NCBI GenBank assembly: GCA_050740695.1
Contig: JBOIDR010000002.1
Coordinates: 12,653 to 76,652, forward strand
DNA length: 64,000 nt
Reading direction: 5' to 3'
From: JACCXJ01 sp050740695
Lineage (GTDB): Bacteria; Pseudomonadota; Gammaproteobacteria; JACCXJ01
Shown here: piece after piece, positions 47,061 to 54,315 of the stretch
Layout: every line of letters begins with the position of its first letter
Numbering within the stretch: the first letter of the stretch is position 1
Program-made: the position numbers and the translations under genes
The notes under the pieces: generated by a model
The model's database searches: none
The model's input: only the letters and a program-made list of their open reading frames with translations
Told to the model about the DNA's origin: nothing

Positions 47061-47085
47061 CCCTGCGTACCCCGTGTACGCAGGG
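47061..47085. terminator. Strong hairpin CCCTGCGTAC-cccgt-GTACGCAGGG
   Basis: A perfect 10-bp stem with a 5-base loop lies between two small minus-strand genes (47101-47304 and 46694-46996). No T-run follows on either strand, so it is not a classical intrinsic terminator; it could be an attenuator, a protein-binding palindrome or an mRNA-end hairpin. Confidence 0.4.
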
Positions 47086-47100
47086 CGTCGCGTCCATGAT

Positions 47101-47304
47101 TTATTGTAAAAGCGCCTGCACGCGGTCCCAAAGCTCCCAAACCGCAAGTACCGTTCCCGTCGCGGTCCCAGCTGCGATCGCCCACGTTCTTAAAGTCCAG
47201 CTTAGCCCCTTAGGGGCGTCAGGCCGGACCAATATCTCAACAACCACCTGGCCCTCCTCGACGCGCACTATCTTCTTGCGTCGAAGCCATACTAGAAACA
47301 TCAT
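47101..47304 (-). CDS. Small membrane protein
   Basis: A 67-residue protein starts at ATG 47304 with a GGAGG site 7 bases upstream, which decides the start. It has a basic, hydrophobic N-terminus (MMFLVWLRRKKIVRVEEG) and a C-terminal transmembrane helix (WTLRTWAIAAGTATGTVLAVWELW). It is related to no family I know. Size and topology resemble small phage- or island-borne membrane proteins. The 470 bp between it and phoH contain two small hairpins (CACCA..TGGTG near 47531 and GTGGAT-acgtg-ATCCAC near 47557) and no gene. Confidence 0.5.
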   Translation of the reverse strand: MMFLVWLRRKKIVRVEEGQVVVEILVRPDAPKGLSWTLRTWAIAAGTATGTVLAVWELWDRVQALLQ

Positions 47305-47792
47305 ATAGATGCCTCCTATCAACTAAGGCACACCCGACCCCGACACAGCAGAGCGGGGAAAGCTACTCGGGGGCCATTGGCGGGGACTATCCCGCTCCGC
47401 TTTCGTGTGAGTTCATGGTGTCTCCTCGAAGTTGATTGGAATTATGCTACGACGTCCTTTGTGGAGGTGGTTACCCGCCGCCTCTTTCATAAGCCATTGA
47501 GTTCATGATATTTTCTCCTGTCAAAGGTTGATGCACCATTGGTTGGTGCGGACGCGTGGATACGTGATCCACACATGTAGTCTAGCACGCCCTTGGGCCA
47601 TGTCAACCCCCCCAGGGGGCCTCTTTATGCCCATGGAGTGCTATGGTTAGAGCGCGATTGGACCATGAGGGTCGACGGAAGGTTCCGGCGCGTGTGCTGT
47701 GACGGCTTCAGGAAGCAGCAAAGAAATCAAGCCGTGCGGCCGCCAGACCAGCGCTTGGTGGCCTCGCGACCGGCAGTGGTGAGAAATCGGGG

Positions 47793-49229
47793 CTACAGCG
47801 CCTCCGACGCGAAGTCAGCAAGCCGTGAACGCTCGCCGCGCAAGAGGATCACGTGGCCGCTGTACTCCCACTCTTTGAAACGGTCCACCGCGTAGGTCAG
47901 GCCCGAGGTGGTCTCGCTCAGGTAAGGCGTGTCGATCTGGGCGAGGTTGCCGAGGCAGACGATCTTGGTGCCGGGGCCGGCGCGGGTGATGAGGGTTTTC
48001 ATCTGCTTCGCGGTCAGGTTCTGGGCCTCGTCGATGATCACGTAGCGGTTCAGGAAGGTGCGGCCGCGCATGAAGTTGAGCGAGCGGATCTTGATGCGCT
48101 TCTGTAACAGATCGGTGGTGGCGGTGCGCCCCCAGTCTCCGCCGACATCGGTCTGCGTGAGGACCTCCAGGTTGTCGGGCAAGGCCCCCATCCAGGGCGT
48201 CATCTTCTCCTCCTCGGTGCCCGGGAGGAAACCGATGTCCTCGCCCACCGGCACCGTGATGCGGGTCATGACGATCTCGCGATAACGCTGCATCTCCATG
48301 GTCTGCGCGAGGCCCGCGGCGAGGGCCAGCAAGGTCTTGCCGGTCCCGGCCGTGCCGAGCACGGTCACGAAATCGACACTAGGGTCCATGAGCAGGTTCA
48401 AGGCGTAGCTCTGCTCGCGGTTGCGGGCGGTGATGCCCCAGACGGCGTTGCGGGCCGCCCGGTGATCTACGACCTTCTGGAGCGTGGTGCGCTCGCCCTG
48501 CCCGCGCCGGACGATGACCTCGAAGTCCTCCTTGCCGGGCTGGTAGAGGAATTCGTTCGGGTACCAGCGCGCTACCTGCGGCCCCTGCACGTCATAGAAG
48601 GTATGACCGTGCTCCTGCCAGCAGCGCATGTCCTCGCCATGATCCTCCCAGAAATCGGGGGGGAGCTCGTGGGTGCCGGCATAGAGCAGGCGGGCGTCGT
48701 CGATGACCCGGTCGCTGTAGTAGTCCTCGGCCGGGACGCCCAGGACACGCGCCTTGATGCGCAGGTTGATGTCCTTGGAGACCAGGATGACGGTGCGCTC
48801 GGGACGGAGCGGCCCGAGGGCGATGGCCACGGCCAGGATGATGTGATCCGGCTTGTTGCCGGGCACGGGCGCGGGCAGGTCCACGCTGAGCTGTTCGGTC
48901 TGCAGGAACAGGCGTCCGCCCCGCGGCCCCGGAGGAGCAATCGATCCCCCGGGGAGGTCGCCGTTGCGAGCGCTCGTCGGCTGCGGGAGCGGCAGCCCCT
49001 CTTCGATGGCCCGGCGATCGGCGTCGCCGATCAGCTCATCCAGGAAGCGGCTGACCTGGCGGGCGTTGCGGGCCAGCTCCGAGGCGCCCTTCTTGGCCGC
49101 GTCCATCTCCTCCAGGACCACCATGGGCACGTACAGATCGTGCTCCTCGAAGCGGAACAACGCCGTCGGATCGTGCAGCAACACATTGGTGTCGAGCACG
49201 AACAGCCGCAGACCAGACTCGGTGACCAC
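47793..49229 (-). CDS. PhoH family protein with N-terminal PIN domain (PhoH2 type)
   Basis: The 478-aa protein couples a PIN nuclease domain (FVLDTNVLLHDP at the N-terminus, with conserved acidic residues such as in LVSKDINLR) to a PhoH RecA-like ATPase domain (Walker A LGTAGTGKTLLAL, Walker B RYVIIDEAQNLT). PhoH2 proteins act as RNA helicase/ribonuclease machines, and in some bacteria as toxins with a small upstream gene; none is obvious here. The protein has a Gly/Pro-rich insert near residue 90 between the two parts of the PIN domain. Confidence 0.93.
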   Translation of the reverse strand: MVTESGLRLFVLDTNVLLHDPTALFRFEEHDLYVPMVVLEEMDAAKKGASELARNARQVSRFLDELIGDADRRAIEEGLPLPQPTSARNGDLPGGSIAPPGPRGGRLFLQTEQLSVDLPAPVPGNKPDHIILAVAIALGPLRPERTVILVSKDINLRIKARVLGVPAEDYYSDRVIDDARLLYAGTHELPPDFWEDHGEDMRCWQEHGHTFYDVQGPQVARWYPNEFLYQPGKEDFEVIVRRGQGERTTLQKVVDHRAARNAVWGITARNREQSYALNLLMDPSVDFVTVLGTAGTGKTLLALAAGLAQTMEMQRYREIVMTRITVPVGEDIGFLPGTEEEKMTPWMGALPDNLEVLTQTDVGGDWGRTATTDLLQKRIKIRSLNFMRGRTFLNRYVIIDEAQNLTAKQMKTLITRAGPGTKIVCLGNLAQIDTPYLSETTSGLTYAVDRFKEWEYSGHVILLRGERSRLADFASEAL

Positions 49230-49262
49230 CGAGGCGTGCTCTGCAGGTGGGAGCCGCGCTCC

Positions 49263-49730
49263 CTAAAGGGCCTGGAGCGCCAGCAACACCTCGGCGACGT
49301 GGCCTTCCACCTTGACCTTGCGCCATTCCCGGCGCAACACACCGTCGCCATCGATGAGGAAGGTGCTGCGTTCTATCCCCATCACCTTCCTGCCGTATAG
49401 GTTCTTTTCCTTGAGGACATCGTACCGGCGGCACAGGGCCTCGTCCTCGTCCGACAGGAGATCGAAAGCCAGGCACTCCGCGCCCTTGAAACGCTCGTGG
49501 GAGGAGAGCCCGTCGCGCGATACGCCGAGCACCACGGCATGGGCGCGCGCGAACGCCGGTAATTGATCGCGGAAGTCCCGGCTTTCGATGGTGCAGCCCG
49601 GGGTGCTGTCCTTAGGGTAGAAATACAGGACCACGGCCTGGCCCCGGAGCGCGGACAGCCGGATCGATTTCCCGCTGGTCGCGGGCAGCTCGAAGTCGGG
49701 CACCGGCTGGCCGAGTGCGGGCGGGCTCAT
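49263..49730 (-). CDS. bcp: Peroxiredoxin of the Bcp/PrxQ family
   Basis: Bcp reduces peroxides with thioredoxin as donor. The 155-aa protein has the peroxidatic cysteine in YPKDSTPGCTIESRDF; the resolving cysteine that often lies five residues on is absent, so this is a 1-Cys or atypical form. DFELPATSGKSIRLSALRG and GIERSTFLIDGDG are typical flanking segments. ATG 49730 is the family-typical start. It lies between gcvR and phoH on the same strand, only 13 bp after gcvR. Confidence 0.92.
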   Translation of the reverse strand: MSPPALGQPVPDFELPATSGKSIRLSALRGQAVVLYFYPKDSTPGCTIESRDFRDQLPAFARAHAVVLGVSRDGLSSHERFKGAECLAFDLLSDEDEALCRRYDVLKEKNLYGRKVMGIERSTFLIDGDGVLRREWRKVKVEGHVAEVLLALQAL

Positions 49731-49743
49731 ATCGGCTTCCCTA

Positions 49744-50271
49744 TCACTTGACGGGTTCCATGACCGCATCCAGGTTGAGCTGGTCGCAGAGATCCATGAA
49801 CTCGCCGCGCAAGGTGGCGATGGAGGTGTTGGTCGGGACGCTGATGGTCACGTGCAGGGAGAACATGGGGGTCCCGGTATGGGCGGCCGCGTAGCTACCG
49901 GTGTAAAGCTCTTCGATGTTGATGTCCCGCGCCGAGAAGAACTGCGCGATGTCGTGGACGATGCCCGGCCGGTCGCTTGCCACCACCTCTACCGCGTAGG
50001 GCATGAGGTTGGCGACCTTCTCGCGGACCTCGGTGCGCCGTGAGATGAGCGTGAGGTCCAGGCTGTCCTCGAGGCGCGGGATCATGCTCTCGATCTTGGC
50101 GATCGCATCCCAGGTGCCGGCGAGCAGCAGGATCACGGCGAACTCGCCGCCAAGGACCGCCATGCGGCTGTCGAGGATGTTGCAGCCGCAGTCCTTGACG
50201 GCCTTGGATAATTGGTGCACGAGCCCTGGGCGGTTGTTGCCGAGGGCAGAGATGACGAAGTGATTCTGCAT
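49744..50271 (-). CDS. gcvR: GcvR-type double ACT-domain regulator
   Basis: GcvR inhibits GcvA, the activator of the glycine cleavage operon. The 175-aa protein consists of two ACT domains (FVISALGNNRPGLVHQLSKA, and YAVEVVASDRPGIVHDIAQF) with the ligand-binding DRPGI/NRPGL turns. A bcp gene directly downstream is the arrangement seen in enterics (gcvR-bcp). ATG 50271 places the start at the first ACT strand. The 440 bp upstream to the vapB gene contain nothing I can name. Confidence 0.88.
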   Translation of the reverse strand: MQNHFVISALGNNRPGLVHQLSKAVKDCGCNILDSRMAVLGGEFAVILLLAGTWDAIAKIESMIPRLEDSLDLTLISRRTEVREKVANLMPYAVEVVASDRPGIVHDIAQFFSARDINIEELYTGSYAAAHTGTPMFSLHVTISVPTNTSIATLRGEFMDLCDQLNLDAVMEPVK

Positions 50272-50709
50272 CCGGGGTCGGGCGCGCGCCGGGGGAGAAG
50301 GCGAACGGGAAGTATACCTGAAATCGTGCCGGGATCGGCCAAGCGTGGGGCGCGCCGGGCACGGCAGATTCGTCTCCCGTCTCCGCCTCAAGCACGGGTG
50401 GCGCAGGAGTTTCTCGTCATACGCAGGTAGTCGAGGACCAAGCGTATGTTTCTGTTCAGTTTGCGCATCGTCTGCGCGACGCTGGATCCGCCTTTGGACT
50501 TTATGACCCCGATGGCGAAGCGTTCAAGACGGTCTTCTCGGGCGCCGTACAACGGCAGCCCTTTCCTACCTCATCCAGGGTCGGATCTCCAGGATCCGCT
50601 ATATGTCCCTAACCTCCTTGACGTTCCTGGACAGGACACAGTCGCCCTGTGGGGGTCCTATAGAGAGCAATCACTTGACAGATACCTTGCATTCGCATAT
50701 GGTCGCGCG

Positions 50710-50988
50710 ATGCAGACCACCCTCCGCATCGACGACCAGCTCTACCGCGAGGCCAAGGCCGAAGCGGCCCGCGCCGGTGTCACCATCACCGGCTTCATAG
50801 AGGAGGCCCTGCGGCTCCGCCTGCGCCACAAGGCCGCGGGCGCGCGGGCCGTACCGGTCGAGTTGCCCACCGTCGCAGCCGGCAAGGGCTTCCCTTTCGG
50901 TCCGGAGGACCTGAAGGTGCTCGCGCGCGAGGCGGATCGGGAGGCCGACGGGTTGAAGCTTCGCAGGCCCCGCGTACGGCGTCGCTAG
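50710..50988 (+). CDS. VapB-like antitoxin
   Basis: The 92-residue protein begins QTTLRIDDQLYREAKAEAAR, followed by GVTITGFIEEALRLRL: a ribbon-helix-helix DNA-binding domain. The C-terminal half (PTVAAGKGFPFGPEDLKVLA) would wrap the toxin. It lies 6 bp before a PIN-domain gene, forming a type II toxin-antitoxin pair in which VapB neutralises VapC and represses the operon. The open frame extends upstream to 50446 without conserved sequence. Confidence 0.85.
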   Translation: MQTTLRIDDQLYREAKAEAARAGVTITGFIEEALRLRLRHKAAGARAVPVELPTVAAGKGFPFGPEDLKVLAREADREADGLKLRRPRVRRR

Positions 50989-50994
50989 CGCCCA

Positions 50995-51435
50995 ATGCAC
51001 CTGCTGGATGCGAACGTCCTCATCTACGCGTTTCGGCGCGACAGCCCGTACCACGGCCCCTGCTACGCGTGGCTCACCTCGGCCCTTTTACAGGAGTCTC
51101 CCGTCGCGACCACCTCCGTGGTCGATCTGGCGCTCCTCCGGATCGTCACCCTGCCGTCTCTTGGCAAGGCAGCGGCGGCTGTGGCTGATGTCTTTCGATT
51201 CCTGGCAGCGCTCGAGGCTCAGCCGGCAGTGGTCCGGATCGAGCCCACAGATCGGCATCTGCCACTCTTCGCGAAGCTTTGCGTCGATCTCAAACTGCGC
51301 GGCAACGATATCAACGATGCTTATCTCGCGGCGCTCGCGCTCGAACATGATGCCGTCTTTGTCACCGCGGATCGGGGGTTCGCGCGGTTCTCAGGACTGA
51401 GGATCCTCGATCCTCTGGCGGGCGAGGGGGGCTGA
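50995..51435 (+). CDS. VapC-like PIN-domain toxin
   Basis: The PIN ribonuclease fold is clear in this 146-aa protein: first acidic residue in HLLDANVLIYAFRRD, a middle DIND motif (GNDINDAYLAALAL) and the last acid in FVTADRGFARF. VapC toxins cleave tRNA or rRNA when freed from VapB. All catalytic acids are intact, so the module looks functional. It is cotranscribed with the antitoxin. Confidence 0.88.
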   Translation: MHLLDANVLIYAFRRDSPYHGPCYAWLTSALLQESPVATTSVVDLALLRIVTLPSLGKAAAAVADVFRFLAALEAQPAVVRIEPTDRHLPLFAKLCVDLKLRGNDINDAYLAALALEHDAVFVTADRGFARFSGLRILDPLAGEGG

Positions 51436-51580
51436 GCGCGCCGGCTCGATCACCGCACGGCGCCCGCGCGCGTGTTATCGTGCACGCTCGGTCCACGACC
51501 GTCGTGGTCGTTCGCGGGGGACCGCAAGGACTAAGACGCTGAGCATTCGACTGTTTCGATCCACGGCCACGGTCGGGGGC

Positions 51581-53086
51581 ATGACACTCGTCTCGCGCGT
51601 GTTCGGCTTTGTGCGTGACATGGTCATGGCGCACATGCTCGGCGCGGGCTTGAGCGCCGATGCCTTTTTCGTCGCCTTCCGCATCCCCAACCTCCTGCGC
51701 CGCTTCTTCGCCGAAGGGGCTTTCTCCCAGGCCTTCGTGCCGGTGCTGTCCGACTACAAGAATCGCCAGAGCCGGGCCGAGACCGAATGTTTCATCGACC
51801 GCGCCGCCGGCGCGCTGGCCGGCGCCGTGGGTGTGATCACGGTGTGCGGAATCGTCGCGGCGCCTTTGATCATATTCGTGTTCGCGCCCGGGTTTCTGGC
51901 GGCCGAGAGCAAGTACGAGCTGACTGTGTCGCTGCTCCGCGTGACGTTCCCTTATATCTGGTTCATCTCGCTCGCCGCCTTCGCCGCCGCGATCCTGCAG
52001 TGTCACGGGCGCTTCGCCGTGCCGGCCTTCACACCGACGTTCTTGAACCTGAGCCTCATCGTGGCGGCGTTGTGGATGACCGGGTATTTCCAGGAGCCGG
52101 TGATGGCCCTGGCCTGGGGGGTGTTCGCCGGCGGCATCGCGCAGCTCCTGTTTCAATTGCCGTTCGTCTTTCGGCTGGGCTTTTTCCCGGTTCCCCGGAT
52201 CCGCACCGGTGACCCCGGCGTCCGGCGCATGCTGGCACTCATGGGGCCGTCGATATTCGGGGTCTCGGTGGCCCAGATCAACACCTTGATCGACACCCTC
52301 ATGGCCTCCTTCCTGGCCACCGGGAGCGTTTCGTGGCTATATTACTCGGAACGGCTGGTGGAGTTCCCGCTCGGGGTCTTCGGCATCGCGCTCGCGACCG
52401 TGATCCTGCCGCAGCTCTCGGACCACCACAGCACCGGCTCGCGCGAGACCTTTTCGCGCACTCTGGACTGGGCCCTGCGCTGCGTGTTGGCGATCGGCGC
52501 ACCGGCCGCGGTCGGGCTCGCGGTCCTGGCCGGACCCATGCTGTGCGCCCTGTTCCAGTACGGAGAGTTCGGGGCGCACGACGTGGCGATGGCGGAGAAG
52601 AGCCTCACGGCCTATGCGCTCGGGCTTTTGGCCTTCATTCTCATCAAGATCCTGGCCCCGGGGTATTACGCTCGGCACGACACCAAGACCCCGGTGCGAG
52701 CCGGCCTCGTGGCGATGCTGTTGCACTTAGCCCTGAATATAGCCCTAATCGTGCCGTTGGCTCACGCCGGCCTGGCGCTCGGCACCTCGCTCGCGGCCTA
52801 TGTGAACGCCGCGCTCCTGTACCGCGGACTGCGCCGGCAAGGGGCCTATTCCCCGGTGGCGGGCTGGGGGGCGTTCCTGACCCAGGTGTTCGGTGCCACC
52901 GCGATCATGGCCGCTTTTCTTGTCATGACCTGCCCGCCCCTCGGGCAGTGGCTCGCCTGGGGTATGGCGGACAGGGCCTTGCGGCTCGCGGGCCTGATAG
53001 GCGGCGGTGCCCTGCTGTATGGGGCCGCGCTGTGGGCCCTGGGGCTGCGCTGGAAAAATATGATGATGTCGCGGGCCTCCACATGA
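51581..53086 (+). CDS. murJ: Lipid II flippase MurJ
   Basis: MurJ flips the peptidoglycan precursor lipid II across the inner membrane. The 501-aa sequence has about 14 hydrophobic segments and the essential RVFGFVRDMVMAHMLGAG region. The first ATG is 51581, but the family starts about 14 residues earlier; the frame is open upstream and reads LSIRLFRSTATVGG, so the real start is probably a rare codon such as CTG 51539. It precedes ribF as in many gammaproteobacteria (where rpsT often sits nearby; not seen here). Confidence 0.94.
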   Translation: MTLVSRVFGFVRDMVMAHMLGAGLSADAFFVAFRIPNLLRRFFAEGAFSQAFVPVLSDYKNRQSRAETECFIDRAAGALAGAVGVITVCGIVAAPLIIFVFAPGFLAAESKYELTVSLLRVTFPYIWFISLAAFAAAILQCHGRFAVPAFTPTFLNLSLIVAALWMTGYFQEPVMALAWGVFAGGIAQLLFQLPFVFRLGFFPVPRIRTGDPGVRRMLALMGPSIFGVSVAQINTLIDTLMASFLATGSVSWLYYSERLVEFPLGVFGIALATVILPQLSDHHSTGSRETFSRTLDWALRCVLAIGAPAAVGLAVLAGPMLCALFQYGEFGAHDVAMAEKSLTAYALGLLAFILIKILAPGYYARHDTKTPVRAGLVAMLLHLALNIALIVPLAHAGLALGTSLAAYVNAALLYRGLRRQGAYSPVAGWGAFLTQVFGATAIMAAFLVMTCPPLGQWLAWGMADRALRLAGLIGGGALLYGAALWALGLRWKNMMMSRAST

Positions 53087-53142
53087 TTCGGGCCATAGGA
53101 TTCACCATATCATTCGGGCCGTATCATTCAGCAACGCTATAG

Positions 53143-53218
53143 ACCGTCATACCTGCGAAAGCAGGTATCCAGGACTTATACCGGTTTCCTGGATGCCAAC
53201 TTCCGCTGGCATGACGGT
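53143..53218. repeat. REP-like nested palindrome between murJ and ribF
   Basis: Two 32-bp arms, ACCGTCATACCTGCGAAAGC... and its near-complement ending in ATGACGGT, surround a 12-bp centre; about 25 of 32 positions pair. Each arm itself contains a small hairpin (ACCTGC-gaaa-GCAGGT; TGCCA-acttccgc-TGGCA), so the changes between arms are compensated. This is the layout of intergenic REP/BIME elements. Related degenerate sequence (CTGGATTCCGGC) occurs at about 33215 and 57300. Confidence 0.6.
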
Positions 53219-53271
53219 GGTTCTGCCACCTGAATGCGTAAACGTCTTATGAAACATACTACTAGATAGTC

Positions 53272-54315
53272 ATGCACCCCAAGCGCTTCGCGCCCCGGCG
53301 CGGCCCCGTTCTCCAGGCGCTCGGCCGACAGGGAGCGGTCGTGACCATCGGCAACTACGACGGCGTACACCTCGGCCACCAGGCGGTGATCCATGTGCAG
53401 AGACGCGTGGCCGCGCGCCTGTCCCTACCCACCGTGGCACTGGTTTTCGAACCGCAGCCGCGCGAATATTTCGACCCCCGGTCGGCGCCGCCACGCCTCA
53501 CACGCTTGCGCGAGAAATACCTGCTCCTCCGTGACTATGGTATCGATCACTTCATGTGCCTGCGCTTCGGCGCGGGGCTCGCGGCAGAGACGGCCGAGGA
53601 CTTCGTCGACCGGGTCTTGACCGAGCGGCTCGGGGCACGCGGGGTCGTGGTAGGCGACGACTTCCACTTCGGGCAGGGGCGCAGGGGCGACTATGCGCTC
53701 CTCCGTGCGCTCGGGCAGGCGCGGGGGATCGAGATCGTGGGCGTGCCCGCCTTCGAGCGCGACGGCGCACGCGTGAGCAGCACGCGCGTCCGTGAGACGC
53801 TGGCTCGCGGCGACCTCTCCGCCGCGAGCCGCTTGCTGGGGCGCCCCTATGCCATCTTCGGGCGCGTCGTCCACGGCGAGAAACGCGGCCGCACGTGGGG
53901 CTACGCCACCGCCAACGTCCCCTTGCGCCGCCGTTCCTCGGCGGTGCGCGGGATCTTTGTCGCCCGGGTGCGAGGGCTTGGACCTCGGCCGCTGCCCGCC
54001 GTCGCCTATGTGGGACCACGCCCTGCCCTCGCGGAGACGCGCGAGTTGCTCGAGGTTCATCTGCTAGATTTCGACGCGGATCTGTACGGAGAGACGCTGT
54101 GGGTGGAATTCCTGCACCTACTTCGTGAGGACCGGACGTTCGATACGCTGGAGGCGCTCCGGGCTCAGATCGCGCTGGATGTCGAAGCCGCCCGCCGCCT
54201 GTGGGTCCAGGGGACGGGTATCGACGGCCTGGGGATAGAAGGGCTCTGGACAGAGGGATCGGGGAGCTCGACACCCACGGCCGGCGACCACGCGCTCGGG
54301 GGCTCCGCAGCATGA
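53272..54315 (+). CDS. ribF: Bifunctional riboflavin kinase/FAD synthetase
   Basis: RibF makes FMN and FAD. The N-terminal adenylyltransferase domain has GNYDGVHLGHQAV (HxGH-like), VVVGDDFHFGQGRRGD and the SSTRVRETLARGD motif. The C-terminal flavokinase domain has GRVVHGEKRGRTWGYATANV and the acidic EVHLLDFDADLYG. The 347-aa product carries an extra C-terminal tail of about 25 residues (GIDGLGIEGLWTEGS...). Its stop overlaps the ileS start (ATGA), so the genes are coupled, the common ribF-ileS-lspA order. Confidence 0.95.
   Translation: MHPKRFAPRRGPVLQALGRQGAVVTIGNYDGVHLGHQAVIHVQRRVAARLSLPTVALVFEPQPREYFDPRSAPPRLTRLREKYLLLRDYGIDHFMCLRFGAGLAAETAEDFVDRVLTERLGARGVVVGDDFHFGQGRRGDYALLRALGQARGIEIVGVPAFERDGARVSSTRVRETLARGDLSAASRLLGRPYAIFGRVVHGEKRGRTWGYATANVPLRRRSSAVRGIFVARVRGLGPRPLPAVAYVGPRPALAETRELLEVHLLDFDADLYGETLWVEFLHLLREDRTFDTLEALRAQIALDVEAARRLWVQGTGIDGLGIEGLWTEGSGSSTPTAGDHALGGSAA

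Noticed and set aside
47061..47085. Hairpin as a Rho-independent terminator with high confidence
   Set aside because: The stem is perfect but no T-tract follows on either strand, so it is listed only with low confidence.
50675..50702. TTGACA followed by CATATG as a promoter for vapBC
   Set aside because: The -10 candidate is poor and would leave only about 8 bases before the start codon, too little for a ribosome site.
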